Positions 43,307-52,810 are shown, counted from the stretch's first letter. The stretch is DNA of 64,000 nucleotides from Bryobacteraceae bacterium (GCA_947458745.1 CANGYQ010000005.1:62001-126000), one strand, 5' to 3'. Notes: generated by a model not told the origin, from the letters alone. Made by a program: numbers and translations.

Positions 43307-44761
43307 ATGCCCTATCAGGACCTGCGAGAGTTTGTGCGCGCGCTCGAAAAAGCTGGCGAGCTGAAGCGCATCCCGTTTGAGGTGGACCCGCACCTCGAGA
43401 TCACTGAATTTGCTGACCGCAGCGTCAAGTCGGGCGGCCCGGCACTGCTGTTTGAGAAGCCCAAGGGCTCCAGTGTCCCGCTGCTGATCAACGCCTTTGC
43501 TTCGCCCAAGCGCATGCAGATCGCGCTTGAAACCGAGAACATGGATTCGATCGCGGCACGCATTTCGGAGTTTCTCCAGATGAAGATGCCGGACGGGTTC
43601 CTGAACAAGCTGAAGATGCTGCCCATCCTGGCGGAGGTGGGCGCCTTCTTCCCCAAGATCGTCAAGGATGGCCCGTGCAAGGAAGTGATCCGCAAGGGCG
43701 CGGACATCAATCTGAACGAGTTTCCGGTGCTGCACTGCTGGCCCGACGATGGCGGCCGCTACATCACGCTACCGATGGTGTTTTCAAAGAACCCCGTTAC
43801 CGGCAAGCGCAACTGCGGCATGTATCGCATGCAGGTCTACGATGAGCGGACCACGGGCATGCATTGGCAGACCCACAAGCAAGGCGCGGAGCATTACCGG
43901 CGACTGCAGGCCGAAGGCAAGGAAACGCGCATGCCCGTCGCGGTCGCCATCGGTTGCGACCCGGCGACCATCTATTCCGCCATCCTGCCGCTGCCGCCCG
44001 ATATTGACGAGATGATGATCGCCGGGTTCCTGCGGTCGAAGCCGGTCGAGATGGTGAAGTGCGAAACCTCCGACATTGAAGTGCCGGCACAGGCGGAGAT
44101 TGTTCTGGAGGGCTACGTCAATCTGGGCGAGCTGCGGCGCGAAGGTCCGTTTGGTGATCACACGGGCTTTTACTCGCTCGAAGACGACTACCCGGTCTTC
44201 CACATTGAGTGCATCACGCACCGCAAGAACCCGCTCTACGTCACCACCATCGTGGGTCCGCCGCCGATGGAGGATTTCTACATGGGGCAGGCGATTGAAC
44301 GGATCTTCCTGCCGCTGATGCGGATGCAACTGCCGGAAGTGATCGATATGTGCATGCCGGCCGAAGGCATCTTCCACAACCTGATGCTGATCAAGATCCG
44401 CAAGTCCTACCCGGGCCATGCGCGCAAAGTAATGCATGCCATCTGGGGCCTGGGGCAAGCCATGTTTACCAAGGTGATCGTGGTGATGGACGAAGATGTC
44501 GACATCCACAACGTCAGCGAAGTGGCCTGGAAGGCACTGAACAACATCGACCCGGAACGCGACATCGAGTTCGCGCATGGACCGGTGGATTCGCTGGACC
44601 ACGCCTCACGCTTGGCTAACTACGGCTCCAAGATGGGCGTGGATGCCACCAAGAAGTGGCCCTCGGAAGGGTTCACGCGGCCCTGGCCCGATGTCATCAA
44701 AATGTCACCCGACATCGTGTCGCGCGTTGCTGATCTATGGAAAAAGGCGGGGTTGACTTAG
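43307..44761 (+). CDS. ubiD: UbiD-family decarboxylase
   Basis: 484 residues. The hallmark LRREGPFGDHTGFYS carries the Glu/Arg active-site set of prenyl-FMN-dependent decarboxylases; further family segments are FPVLHCWPDDGGRYIT and GCDPATIYSAILPLP. The enzyme removes a carboxyl group from an aromatic quinone precursor (4-hydroxy-3-polyprenylbenzoate in ubiquinone synthesis, a futalosine-route intermediate in some menaquinone makers). The true substrate here is open, as Acidobacteria mostly use menaquinone. A ubiX prenyltransferase is not in the window. ATG at 43307; an upstream in-frame start would overlap the previous gene. Confidence 0.9.
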   Translation: MPYQDLREFVRALEKAGELKRIPFEVDPHLEITEFADRSVKSGGPALLFEKPKGSSVPLLINAFASPKRMQIALETENMDSIAARISEFLQMKMPDGFLNKLKMLPILAEVGAFFPKIVKDGPCKEVIRKGADINLNEFPVLHCWPDDGGRYITLPMVFSKNPVTGKRNCGMYRMQVYDERTTGMHWQTHKQGAEHYRRLQAEGKETRMPVAVAIGCDPATIYSAILPLPPDIDEMMIAGFLRSKPVEMVKCETSDIEVPAQAEIVLEGYVNLGELRREGPFGDHTGFYSLEDDYPVFHIECITHRKNPLYVTTIVGPPPMEDFYMGQAIERIFLPLMRMQLPEVIDMCMPAEGIFHNLMLIKIRKSYPGHARKVMHAIWGLGQAMFTKVIVVMDEDVDIHNVSEVAWKALNNIDPERDIEFAHGPVDSLDHASRLANYGSKMGVDATKKWPSEGFTRPWPDVIKMSPDIVSRVADLWKKAGLT

Positions 44762-44794
44762 TAGTCACGGGGTAGTTATCCGATTCTCATATTC

Positions 44795-44813
44795 GCCCGC
44801 TACTCTAACGGGC
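44795..44813 (+). promoter_or_regulatory. Short hairpin directly before the receptor start codon
   Basis: GCCCG (44795-44799) and CGGGC (44809-44813) are reverse complements with a 9-base loop, ending two bases before the ATG. The gene lacks a clear ribosome binding site. A role in translation control is only possible. Confidence 0.3.
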
Positions 44814-44814
44814 A

Positions 44815-47800
44815 ATGCGGAATCTTTTCCTCTCGCTGATGGCTGTTTGTCTTGCGGCTCCCGTGCCGGCACAGTCGATTCTTGGAGAACTTCGGGGCTT
44901 AGTCACTGACCCCTCCGGTGCTGTGATCGCCAAGGCCAGTGTGAAGCTAACCCGCACGGCCACTGGCGAAACCCGCCGCACCGAAACGGATGGCAGCGGC
45001 AACTACGCTTTCGTCAACCTGGATGCGGCTGAGTATGACGTGTTGGTGGAAGCAACCGGCTTCCGTTCGGCGACTTCGAAAAAGTTGGCGCTGCGCGCCC
45101 GCGAAATCACTCGTGCCAACATGGCGCTAGAAGTAGCGGCGAACACGACGGAAGTCCAGGTGGTAGAGCAGAGCCAAGTGGTGCAAACGGATATGTCCAC
45201 CATCATGGATTCCAAGTCGGCCAACGAAGTGAACCGCTTGCCGGTCAACTATCGCGCCGGTACATCCAATACGTTCTACTCGATCATCTCCACCGCCCCC
45301 GGCGTCCAGCCGGATCGTGGCGGCAGCTATTCGGTGGGTGGTGGAATGCCGTTCCAGACAACCGCTTCGGTGGATGGCATCTCGAACATCAACGTCCGCT
45401 CCAATGGCGTCTTGACGGAGATGTTCCCCACGGCCGATTCGGTGGATGAAGTCCGCGTCAGCTCGACGAATAACAATGCGGAGTTTGCGCAGGCCGGTGA
45501 CATTACGGTCACCTCCCGCTCCGGCACCAATCAGTACCATGCGACCGGTTACTGGTATCACCAGAATGGCGCCTTTGACGCGCGCGACTTCTTCGCCGCG
45601 CGCACGCCGTTCAAGGTGTCCAATGACTACGGGGGCACCTTTGGCGGCCCGACTATCAAGAACAAGACGTTCGTCTTCGGCGCCTTTGAGAGCTTGAAGT
45701 TCCGCGCGCAGAGCGTCATCAACCAGATTGTGCCCACCGCCAACTTCCGCGCGGGCAACCTGTCGGCGGTGAGCGCCGCTTTGCGCGATCCCTTGGGCAA
45801 CAACGTTCCCTTTGCGGGCAACATCATTCCGACGGCGCGTATCTCGCGCCAGTCACTTGGGCTGCTGGAGGCGCTCTACCCGGCCGCCACCCGGAGCGGA
45901 GACAACGTCGGGGCACCCAACTACCAACTGCAACAGGGACGCGCCAACAACAACGATCAATTCGATATCCGCGTCGACCACAACTTCTCGGAAAAGCACC
46001 GCGTCTTCTTCCGGTACTCATCAAAGTCGATTGACCGCAACACGCCCAACTCCTTCTTCGATACGCTGGGCACCAACACCGCCAGCCTGGACCCGAAGAA
46101 CATCATCAGCGCCTGGAACTGGGTCATCAAGCCGAACCTGCTGAACGAGTTTCGCTTTGGGTATGCCAACCAGACCTCGCTTTCGACCTTCGGCAAGAAT
46201 GGCACCTTTGATGGCCCGGGCCTGATGAGATCGATCGGCATGGAAGGTATCCGATCCGATCCACCCGCCGGTTCGCAGGTGCCCGACATCAGCATCAACG
46301 GCTTCAATGGCCCAGGCACGGGCCGCGAAGCGAAGACCTTGAGCAACAACTATCAGTTCGCCAACAACCTGACCTGGATCCGGGGTGCGCACACCATGAA
46401 GTTCGGTGCCGACATCCGCCGGCTGCGGACCACGGACATCACTTCGTTCTTCACGGGTGACGACATGGGTAGCTACAGCTTCAACGGCCAGTATTCGGGC
46501 TATGGCTTCTCGGACTTCCTGTTGGGCATTCCCAACCAGACGCAATTGGCCAACACCGGCAAGGACGTCAATGGCGTTACCTACCACATGGGCTTCTATC
46601 TGCAGGATGACTGGAAGGTGTCGCCCAAGCTGACGCTGAACTACGGTGTCCGCTACGAGATCCACCCGATGTTCTACGACAACGCCTTGACGACTTCGCA
46701 GTTTGACCGGGCGGCACCTGGCCCCGGCGGACGCGTCATCATCGCCAATGAAGCGGCGCGCAAGTTCACTTCGCCCGCCTTTATCGCCTCCATCGGCAAC
46801 ACGCCCATCATCACGGCCAAGGAAGCCGGGCTGCCGGAAACGTTGCGGTTTACCGACTTCAACAACTTCGCGCCACGCTTCGGCTTTGCCTATCGCCCCT
46901 TTGGCAACAAGACCGTCATCCGCGGCGGCTATGGCATCTACACGGCAACGATTCTGGGCTCAGTCTTTTACACCATCACCGGCATTCACGTCTCGGACGC
47001 CCGTACCTTCCCCAACCAGTTGGTGAACGGCGTCCCTGGCTTGCAGTTCCCGCGCCCGTTCGGGTCTGGTTTGGGTACGCTGTCGGTACCGGACTTCCGC
47101 CGCGCCACGCAGTTTGATGGCGCTGATCCCTACACGCAGCAGTGGAACCTGACCTTGGAGCGCGAGTTGCCCGGCCAGATCGGCTTCCGCGCGACGTACT
47201 CCGGTTCGCAGACGATCAAAATGTTCTCGAGCCCCGACCTGAACCAGGTCCGCGTCAACAACGTGGGCTTCGCCACCGCGCGTCTCTCGCGGCCCTTCCC
47301 CGTGTGGAACATCATCTACACGCGCGACCCCAATACGCGCGCCTGGTATCAGGGCCTGACGCTGGAAGCCATGAAGCGCTATAAGAGCGGCCTTTTCTTC
47401 CAAACCTCGTACGTCTGGGCCAAGGGCCTAACTAACGCGGTGGGCTCCAATGGTGGTGGCTTTGCGTCGGAGAACGGCTCGGTGCCGACTGATCGCTTCA
47501 ACCTGATGCTGGACTACGGCAACACCCCGGGCATCCGCCGTCAGCGTTGGTTGACCACGTTTGCCTATGATCTGCCGTTTGGCAAGTGGGCCGGCAATAG
47601 CAAGGTGGCTCAGTTGTTGGTGGGTGGCTGGCAGACCTCTGGCATCCTGTTGGTGCAAAGCGGCCAGTACCTGACACCGACTACCGGCAACGTCACCGAC
47701 CCCAGCGGCACCCAGGTGGTGCAACGCGCCAACAATCGGCCGGATTACGCCGGCACCTCCTACGGCAACCTGGAGGGCAATGCCCGGACCATCGATGCCT

Positions 47801-48138
47801 GGTTTGACCGGAGCGCTTTCCGGATTCCGGGCCGCGATGCCAACGGCGTCAACCTTCCCAACAACGGCACCATCGGCCGCTTCGGCTATGTGGGCCCGGG
47901 CAGCTTGATCGGTCCTGGCACGGCGACGTTTTCATTCAAGATGCAGAAGCGGTTCAACATCACCGAGAAGCTGTTTCTGCAACTGGAAGGCTCCGCCGCC
48001 AACCTGACCAACACGCCGAATTTCGACATTCCGGCGCTCAACGTCAGCGCGGCCAACTTTGGCCGCATCACGGCCACGCAGGGCCAGGAGAATGGCGGCT
48101 CGCGCAATCTTCAGGTCGGGATGCGGATCGGGTTCTAG
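44815..48138 (+). CDS. Oar-like TonB-dependent receptor with carboxypeptidase-regulatory-like domain
   Basis: 1107 residues: a signal peptide (to about residue 20), a CarboxypepD_reg-like domain (~22-105; LRGLVTDPSGAVIAKASVKL), a plug (~115-240; SVDGISNINVRSNG, VDEVRVSSTNNNAEFAQAG) and an outer-membrane barrel ending LQVGMRIGF. Same family as the receptor at 30403 but not a recent duplicate, since the plug and barrel sequences differ clearly. The ligand is unknown; neighbours (ubiD, diguanylate cyclase) give no clue. It starts 53 bases after ubiD. Confidence 0.92.
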   Translation: MRNLFLSLMAVCLAAPVPAQSILGELRGLVTDPSGAVIAKASVKLTRTATGETRRTETDGSGNYAFVNLDAAEYDVLVEATGFRSATSKKLALRAREITRANMALEVAANTTEVQVVEQSQVVQTDMSTIMDSKSANEVNRLPVNYRAGTSNTFYSIISTAPGVQPDRGGSYSVGGGMPFQTTASVDGISNINVRSNGVLTEMFPTADSVDEVRVSSTNNNAEFAQAGDITVTSRSGTNQYHATGYWYHQNGAFDARDFFAARTPFKVSNDYGGTFGGPTIKNKTFVFGAFESLKFRAQSVINQIVPTANFRAGNLSAVSAALRDPLGNNVPFAGNIIPTARISRQSLGLLEALYPAATRSGDNVGAPNYQLQQGRANNNDQFDIRVDHNFSEKHRVFFRYSSKSIDRNTPNSFFDTLGTNTASLDPKNIISAWNWVIKPNLLNEFRFGYANQTSLSTFGKNGTFDGPGLMRSIGMEGIRSDPPAGSQVPDISINGFNGPGTGREAKTLSNNYQFANNLTWIRGAHTMKFGADIRRLRTTDITSFFTGDDMGSYSFNGQYSGYGFSDFLLGIPNQTQLANTGKDVNGVTYHMGFYLQDDWKVSPKLTLNYGVRYEIHPMFYDNALTTSQFDRAAPGPGGRVIIANEAARKFTSPAFIASIGNTPIITAKEAGLPETLRFTDFNNFAPRFGFAYRPFGNKTVIRGGYGIYTATILGSVFYTITGIHVSDARTFPNQLVNGVPGLQFPRPFGSGLGTLSVPDFRRATQFDGADPYTQQWNLTLERELPGQIGFRATYSGSQTIKMFSSPDLNQVRVNNVGFATARLSRPFPVWNIIYTRDPNTRAWYQGLTLEAMKRYKSGLFFQTSYVWAKGLTNAVGSNGGGFASENGSVPTDRFNLMLDYGNTPGIRRQRWLTTFAYDLPFGKWAGNSKVAQLLVGGWQTSGILLVQSGQYLTPTTGNVTDPSGTQVVQRANNRPDYAGTSYGNLEGNARTIDAWFDRSAFRIPGRDANGVNLPNNGTIGRFGYVGPGSLIGPGTATFSFKMQKRFNITEKLFLQLEGSAANLTNTPNFDIPALNVSAANFGRITATQGQENGGSRNLQVGMRIGF

Positions 48139-48225
48139 GCGCTGCTCTCTCGATCCCAGATGCGGGCACGGACGAGGCCTCCGTAACCACTCAAGAACCA
48201 GCGCGGGTGGTCGATAAGCCCTCCC

Positions 48226-49242
48226 GTGTTGTCCATAAAGAAGTACCTCGAATCGGATGCCGAAGAGTTGGTGCGTTCGGCGATTAGCTCCTATCGTTCC
48301 ACCCTGCAGGCGATGGCGAACAATGGCATTCAAGCCTGTCCGCCGGTCGGCCTGGAGTTGCAGCAAAGCCTGTTGAACTTGCAAGAACGGCTGGCGCTGG
48401 AGGCCACCGCACAGTTGGTGAATCAGACCGGCCAGCAAGCGAGCCAGGAACTGGAAGCCTGGAGCGGCCGCGCGGCTGAGTACTTCAAGCATCAGACCGA
48501 AGAGTTCCGCGATATCATGCTGATCATGGCCACCACCGCGCAATCGGTGGGGGACCGGGACCAGCGCTATCTCGGACAGTTGGGCGACTTCACGACTCGG
48601 CTGCAATCGTTTGCCTCACTAGACGATCTGGCGCAGATCAAGACGTCGATCAAGAAGAGTGCAAGCGAGCTTCAGTCCTGCGTGGCGCAAATGGCACGCG
48701 ACGGCCAGGAAGCGGTGGCCAAGCTGCAGCGGGAACTGGCCATTCATCAGGCCAAGCTAGATGAGGCAGAGCGAATCGCGTCGGCTGACGCACTCACCGG
48801 CGTCGCCAACCGCCGCCGCGTCGAGCAGGAAATGGAATCCCGCGCCGCCGTTGGCCGCGAGTTCGCCATCGTGCTGTTCGACCTAAACCGCTTCAAGCCG
48901 ATCAACGACACCTTCGGCCATCAAGCCGGTGATGCCGTACTGAAGCAGTTCGCCACGGAGCTGAAGCAAGCCTTCCGGTCCACTGACTTAGTGGGCCGCT
49001 GGGGCGGCGACGAGTTCATCGCCATTCTCGACGGCAAGGCCGATCAAGCGGAACCACAACTCGAGCGTGTGCGGAAGTGGGTGTTTGGCGAGTACACGAT
49101 CCAGGCCAGCGGCAAAGAACAAAAAGTCTTTGTCGATGCTTCCATCGGCGTGGCCGGGTGGAGCAAGGGCGAAGCGATCACGCTGGTGATCGAACAGGCG
49201 GACAAGGCGATGTACGTGCAGAAGGGGAAGAAGGCGCGGTAG
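48226..49242 (+). CDS. Cytoplasmic diguanylate cyclase (GGDEF)
   Basis: 338 residues. The N-terminal ~175 residues are helical with coiled-coil character (KLQRELAIHQAKLDEAERI) and no membrane segment. A GGDEF domain follows from ~185 (DALTGVANRRRVE, LFDLNRFKPINDTFGHQAGD) with an intact GGDEF at 260-264 and an RSTD I-site at 251-254, five residues before the active site. It should therefore make cyclic di-GMP and be feedback-inhibited. GTG start; the ribosome binding site is poor and TTG 48229 is an alternative. Pilus and flagellar genes in the window are plausible targets of the signal, but no direct link is visible. Confidence 0.9.
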   Translation: MLSIKKYLESDAEELVRSAISSYRSTLQAMANNGIQACPPVGLELQQSLLNLQERLALEATAQLVNQTGQQASQELEAWSGRAAEYFKHQTEEFRDIMLIMATTAQSVGDRDQRYLGQLGDFTTRLQSFASLDDLAQIKTSIKKSASELQSCVAQMARDGQEAVAKLQRELAIHQAKLDEAERIASADALTGVANRRRVEQEMESRAAVGREFAIVLFDLNRFKPINDTFGHQAGDAVLKQFATELKQAFRSTDLVGRWGGDEFIAILDGKADQAEPQLERVRKWVFGEYTIQASGKEQKVFVDASIGVAGWSKGEAITLVIEQADKAMYVQKGKKAR

Positions 49243-49294
49243 CGCAGTTGATCAACCCTTGCCGTTGGTAGTCAGAATTGATTACCCTTAAGCC

Positions 49295-49480
49295 GTGACG
49301 GTGGCGGAACTGCGGCGGCTGCTGCGCCGGCTGGGGTGCACCTTTGAAGAAGGAACCAGACACACGATTGTCCGGTTTGGAGGCAAGCGCTCCTTGATTC
49401 CAAGGCACCCCTCTGCCGAGGTGAAGACCGGCATGGTGGAAGGCATACTTAAGCAGTTGGGGCTGAAGCGGAGGGATTGA
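49295..49480 (+). CDS. hicA: HicA-type toxin (mRNA interferase)
   Basis: 61 residues of the YcfA/HicA double-stranded-RNA-binding-like fold: VAELRRLLRRLGCTFEEGTRHTIV with the catalytic histidine in the GTRHTIVRF strand, and RHPSAEVKTGMVEGILKQLG at the end. HicA cleaves mRNA and is held inactive by HicB. GTG start. The stop TGA overlaps the hicB ATG by one base (TGATG), giving the toxin-first order typical of this module. Confidence 0.88.
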   Translation: MTVAELRRLLRRLGCTFEEGTRHTIVRFGGKRSLIPRHPSAEVKTGMVEGILKQLGLKRRD

Positions 49481-49911
49481 TGGCGGGTTATTGGGCAGTT
49501 TTCCAGCCGGCACCCGAGGGCGGCTTCGTGATCACGTTTCCGGATTTCGACTGGGGCATCACTCAAGCCGAGACCGAACTGGAAGGTGTCACGATGGCCC
49601 AGGATGCTCTAATCACCGTGATCCAGGAGCAGATCCGCCAAGCGGAGACTTTGCCTACCCCCGCCCGCCGCGCCCGCCGACATGCACGCTGGATCGAACT
49701 TCCCGCCCTGGCGTCTGCGAAAGTTGAACTCTATCGCGCCTTCCAGGCTTCCGGCATGACGAAAGCGGAACTGGGTAGGCAGGTGGGTCTGCACAAGGCC
49801 AATGTCGACCGACTATTTGACTTGCGGCACGGCTCCCGGCTGGATCAGATTGAGGCTGGGTATCGGGTATTGGGGAAGCGGCTGGTGGTTGGAGTGGACG
49901 AGGCGGCGTAG
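49480..49911 (+). CDS. hicB: HicB-type antitoxin with C-terminal HTH
   Basis: 143 residues. The N-terminal half is a degraded RNase H-like HicB domain (YWAVFQPAPEGGFVITFPDF); the C-terminal half is an XRE-like helix-turn-helix (MTKAELGRQVGLHKANVDRLF) that should bind the operon promoter. It neutralises HicA and autoregulates. ATG at 49480 is preferred because GGAGGG lies just upstream; TTG at 49477 is an alternative. No clear promoter repeat is seen before hicA. Confidence 0.9.
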   Translation: MAGYWAVFQPAPEGGFVITFPDFDWGITQAETELEGVTMAQDALITVIQEQIRQAETLPTPARRARRHARWIELPALASAKVELYRAFQASGMTKAELGRQVGLHKANVDRLFDLRHGSRLDQIEAGYRVLGKRLVVGVDEAA

Positions 49912-50243
49912 TGCTACCCTGCGGCGTCGATTATGCAGAACCAACCATCATCATTCGTCCCAGCAATGAATTGCCGTTGCTGTGTTGAATCACGCGGGAT
50001 TTCTTGATGTGTATCGAGTGGCGCTGATCGCCAGCCGCCAAATGAAACTGAAACTCACCATCTGTCTTACGCTTACGCACTGAGCCAATTCTAATGTGTC
50101 GCGGCGCCGCAGTGTAACCAAAAAAAACGGGCGACCCGAAGGCCGCCCGTAACTGGAGCAACTCACGACTGACTGCGAATATCCTTGACCAAGCCGCCCC
50201 AAGCCCTGTAGGCCAAGCCCACCTGCCCGGGGCGGTTAGCCCC
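49912..50243. other. Intergenic region between hicB and ahcY
   Basis: 332 bases between converging genes. It contains the strong ahcY terminator (50120-50150). A 49-residue minus-strand frame beginning at a GTG upstream of 49931 has no ribosome binding site and no recognisable homology, so I do not call a gene. Otherwise nothing was seen. Confidence 0.6.
50120..50150 (-). terminator. Strong Rho-independent terminator of ahcY
   Basis: On the minus strand ACGGGCGGCC - TTCG - GGTCGCCCGT forms a 10-bp stem (one G-U pair) with a UUCG-type tetraloop, followed by eight T (50127-50120). The G-U pair would be an A-C mismatch on the plus strand, so it is built for minus-strand transcription. It lies about 94 bases after the ahcY stop. 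Confidence 0.9.
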
Positions 50244-51686
50244 TTAGTAGCGGTAGTGGTCGGGCTTGTAGGGGCCTTCGACGGGGACGCCGATGTATTC
50301 GGCCTGTTCCTTGGAAAGGGTGGTCAGCTTGACGCCGATCTTTTCCAGGTGGAGGCGGGCCACTTCTTCGTCCAGCTTCTTGGGCAGGGTGTAGACCTTC
50401 TTCTCGTAGAAGTCCTTGTTGGCCCACAGGTCAACGGCGGCCAGCGTCTGGTTGGCGAACGAGTTCGACATCACGAAGCTGGGGTGGCCGGTGGCGCAGC
50501 CCAGGTTCACCAGGCGGCCTTCGGCGAGCATGTAGATCGAGTTGCCGCCGGGGAAGGTGTACATATCCACCTGGGGCTTGATGTTCAGGCGGACGGCGTC
50601 GGAGGTGTTCAACTTGTCGATTTCGATTTCGTTGTCGAAGTGGCCGATGTTGCAGACGATCGCCTGATCCTTCATGTGGCGCATGTGGTCCACGGTGATG
50701 ACGCCGAAGTTGCCGGTGGTGGTGACGTAGATGTCGCCACGGCCCAGCGTCTCTTCGACGGTGGTCACTTCGTAGCCTTCCATCGCGGCTTGCAGGGCGT
50801 TGATGGGGTCGATCTCGGTAACGATCACGCGAGCGCCCAGGCCGCGCAGACTGCGGGCGGAACCCTTACCCACGTCGCCGTAGCCGCACACGACGCAGAC
50901 CTTGCCGGCCACCATCACGTCGGTGGCGCGCTTGATGCCGTCAGCCAGTGATTCGCGGCAACCGTACAGGTTGTCGAACTTCGACTTGGTGACCGAGTCG
51001 TTGACATTGATGGCCGGGACCAGCAGCTTGTGCTGCTCCATCAGCTGGTAGAGGCGGTGCACACCGGTGGTGGTTTCTTCCGAAACGCCGCGCCAATCCT
51101 TGACAATCGTGGCGAAGATGCCGGGCTGTTCGACGGCAATGTTCTTCAGCAGGTCCTTGATGACCTTTTCTTCGTGGCTCCCGGAGGGCGAGTTCACCCA
51201 ATCCGAGCCATTCTCCATCTCAAATCCCTTGTGGATGAACAACGTGACGTCGCCGCCGTCGTCCACCACCAGTTCCGGACCCTTGCCGCGCGGGTGGATG
51301 ATGGCCTTCCAGGTGCAATCCCAGTACTCTTCCAGCGTTTCGCCCTTCCAGGCAAACACGGGCACGCCCGCGGCGGCGATGGCGGCGGCAGCGTGGTCCT
51401 GCGTCGAGAAGATGTTGCAGCTGGCCCAGCGCACGTCGGCACCCAGGTCAACCAACGTCTCGATCAGAACGGCCGTCTGGATCGTCATGTGCAGCGAACC
51501 GGTCACCCGGACGCCGGCAAGCGGTTTGGAAGTCGCATACTTCTTGCGAATCGACATCAGGCCGGGCATTTCAAACTCGGCGATGTTGATCTCTTTGCGG
51601 CCCCAGTCGGCCAGGGTCAGGTCAGCGACCTTGTATTCGGTGGCAATGTTGTTGAGAGTGGCTGTGCTCATATTGTTGTCATCCAT
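50244..51686 (-). CDS. ahcY: Adenosylhomocysteinase (S-adenosylhomocysteine hydrolase)
   Basis: 480 residues. It splits S-adenosylhomocysteine to adenosine and homocysteine in the methyl cycle, with bound NAD. Family marks are [39 protein letters not shown] loop [30 protein letters not shown] [13 protein letters not shown] and the C-terminal KPDHYRY that caps the NAD site. ATG at 51686; a second ATG at residue 6 (51671) could be used. It has a good sigma-70 promoter (51709-51737) with a palindrome in the spacer, and is divergent from an ArsR-methyltransferase fusion, its likely regulator. Confidence 0.97.
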   Translation of the reverse strand: MDDNNMSTATLNNIATEYKVADLTLADWGRKEINIAEFEMPGLMSIRKKYATSKPLAGVRVTGSLHMTIQTAVLIETLVDLGADVRWASCNIFSTQDHAAAAIAAAGVPVFAWKGETLEEYWDCTWKAIIHPRGKGPELVVDDGGDVTLFIHKGFEMENGSDWVNSPSGSHEEKVIKDLLKNIAVEQPGIFATIVKDWRGVSEETTTGVHRLYQLMEQHKLLVPAINVNDSVTKSKFDNLYGCRESLADGIKRATDVMVAGKVCVVCGYGDVGKGSARSLRGLGARVIVTEIDPINALQAAMEGYEVTTVEETLGRGDIYVTTTGNFGVITVDHMRHMKDQAIVCNIGHFDNEIEIDKLNTSDAVRLNIKPQVDMYTFPGGNSIYMLAEGRLVNLGCATGHPSFVMSNSFANQTLAAVDLWANKDFYEKKVYTLPKKLDEEVARLHLEKIGVKLTTLSKEQAEYIGVPVEGPYKPDHYRY

Positions 51687-51705
51687 CTATCGATCAGGAT
51701 ATGTT
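51676..51705 (+). promoter_or_regulatory. Candidate promoter of the ArsR-methyltransferase gene
   Basis: TTGTCA (51676-51681; 5 of 6), an 18-base spacer and TATGTT (51700-51705; 4 of 6). It overlaps the ahcY 5' end, so the two promoters face each other. Confidence 0.4.
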
Positions 51706-51708
51706 GAT

Positions 51709-51737
51709 ATTTTAGCGAATCGCTGAAACGCCGTCAA
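51709..51737 (-). promoter_or_regulatory. Sigma-70-type promoter of ahcY
   Basis: On the minus strand TTGACG (51737-51732), a 17-base spacer, then TAAAAT (51714-51709): five of six matches in each element. The predicted transcription start is about 16 bases before the ATG. Confidence 0.75.
51714..51724. promoter_or_regulatory. Candidate operator palindrome in the ahcY promoter
   Basis: AGCGA-A-TCGCT is a perfect 5-bp inverted repeat with a one-base centre, located inside the spacer of the ahcY promoter and touching its -10. A repressor bound here would block ahcY; the divergent ArsR-type protein is the obvious candidate. Confidence 0.5.
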
Positions 51738-51753
51738 CAGAATCCTCAATACC

Positions 51754-52686
51754 ATGCCTTCCATCACCAAATCCATGCGCCTGCTGACCGACCCGTCCCG
51801 GTTGCGGATCGTCTTACTGCTTGAAAAAGAGGAACTTTCTGTCGCGGAGCTTCAGGAGATCTTATCGATGGGCCAAAGCCGGATCTCTACCCATCTTTCG
51901 CAGTTGAAGCAGGCGGAACTGGTTGAGGATCGCCGCTCGGGCAAAAACATCCTCTATCAGCTGCGGACCCCGCAGCTCTGGGGAGAATTGCTGAATCTGG
52001 CCCATCAGGCGGCGGCGGAGATCCTGGAGACCGCTAGCGACGTGCAGGCGTTGGGGCTCATTCTCGACCACCGGCGCGACAAGACCCGCGCCTATTTTGA
52101 TGAACTGGCCGGAAAATTTGGACGGCAGTATGTGCCGGGGCGGTCCTGGAAAGGTTTGGCGGAAACGTTGCTGATGCTACTGCCGCCGATGGTGATTGCG
52201 GATCTGGGCGCGGGCGAAGGGACGTTCACCCAGTTGCTGGCCCGGCGGGCCCAGCGGGTGATTGCGGTCGACAACTCAGAAAAGATGGTGGCTTTTGCTG
52301 CCGATGCCGCCCAGCGCAATGGACTGGACAACGTCGAGTTCCGCTTAGGTGACCTGGAAGACCCTCCGATCGATCCGGAGTCGGTCGATCTGGCATTCTT
52401 CTCGCAATCCCTGCACCACGCGCTTCATCCCCGTCGCGCGGTCGAGGCAGCTTTCCGGTTGATCCGCCCCGGCGGCCAGATCGCGATTCTGGACCTCAAG
52501 CGGCACGCGTTTGAAGAGGCTCGCGAACTCTATGCCGATCGCTGGTTGGGCTTTGCGGAGGTGGAACTACTGGAATTCGTTACCCAGGCCGGCTTTGGCG
52601 ATACCGGCGTGTGGACGGTGCACCGGGAAGAGGAAACGCCGCACTTTGAAACAATTCTCGCGCTGGGGCGGAAGCCCGTGCTCTGA
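51754..52686 (+). CDS. ArsR-family regulator fused to a SAM-methyltransferase domain (SahR-like)
   Basis: 310 residues. Residues ~1-85 are an ArsR winged helix (LTDPSRLRIVLLLEKEELSV, recognition helix MGQSRISTHLSQLKQAELVE) without the metal-site cysteines (ELCVC) of arsenic sensors. Residues ~110-310 are a class I methyltransferase fold with motif I ADLGAGEGT at 149-157 and IAVDNSEKM. SahR, an ArsR-family regulator that senses S-adenosylhomocysteine and controls ahcY and methionine genes, is known from Proteobacteria. Divergent position to ahcY suggests the same job here, the methyltransferase fold acting as a SAM/SAH sensor. An active methyltransferase cannot be excluded. Confidence 0.85.
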   Translation: MPSITKSMRLLTDPSRLRIVLLLEKEELSVAELQEILSMGQSRISTHLSQLKQAELVEDRRSGKNILYQLRTPQLWGELLNLAHQAAAEILETASDVQALGLILDHRRDKTRAYFDELAGKFGRQYVPGRSWKGLAETLLMLLPPMVIADLGAGEGTFTQLLARRAQRVIAVDNSEKMVAFAADAAQRNGLDNVEFRLGDLEDPPIDPESVDLAFFSQSLHHALHPRRAVEAAFRLIRPGGQIAILDLKRHAFEEARELYADRWLGFAEVELLEFVTQAGFGDTGVWTVHREEETPHFETILALGRKPVL

Positions 52687-52802
52687 TGGGGGCCAGTTCC
52701 TGGTCAATCAGCACGTTGCCGTGAAGGGTTCGCCCGAGCCTTCGCCCGGGATCACCCCAAAATCCGGCTAAGTAATTTTTTGCTGTGGAAGCCCCGTCCG
52801 GC

Positions 52803-52810
52803 GACGATAA
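52803..52810 (+). promoter_or_regulatory. Sigma-28-like -10 element before flaG
   Basis: GACGATAA matches 7 of 8 positions of the FliA -10 consensus GCCGATAA and lies 75 bases before flaG. No TAAA -35 stands at the right distance, so this is weak. Confidence 0.3.

Noticed and set aside
49931..50161. Small minus-strand frame between hicB and ahcY
   Set aside because: No ribosome binding site, its start overlaps the ahcY terminator stem, and no recognisable family; treated as non-coding.
52729..52748. Direct repeat TTCGCCCG twice, 4 bases apart
   Set aside because: Short and GC-rich, with no partner elsewhere noticed; no function can be supported.
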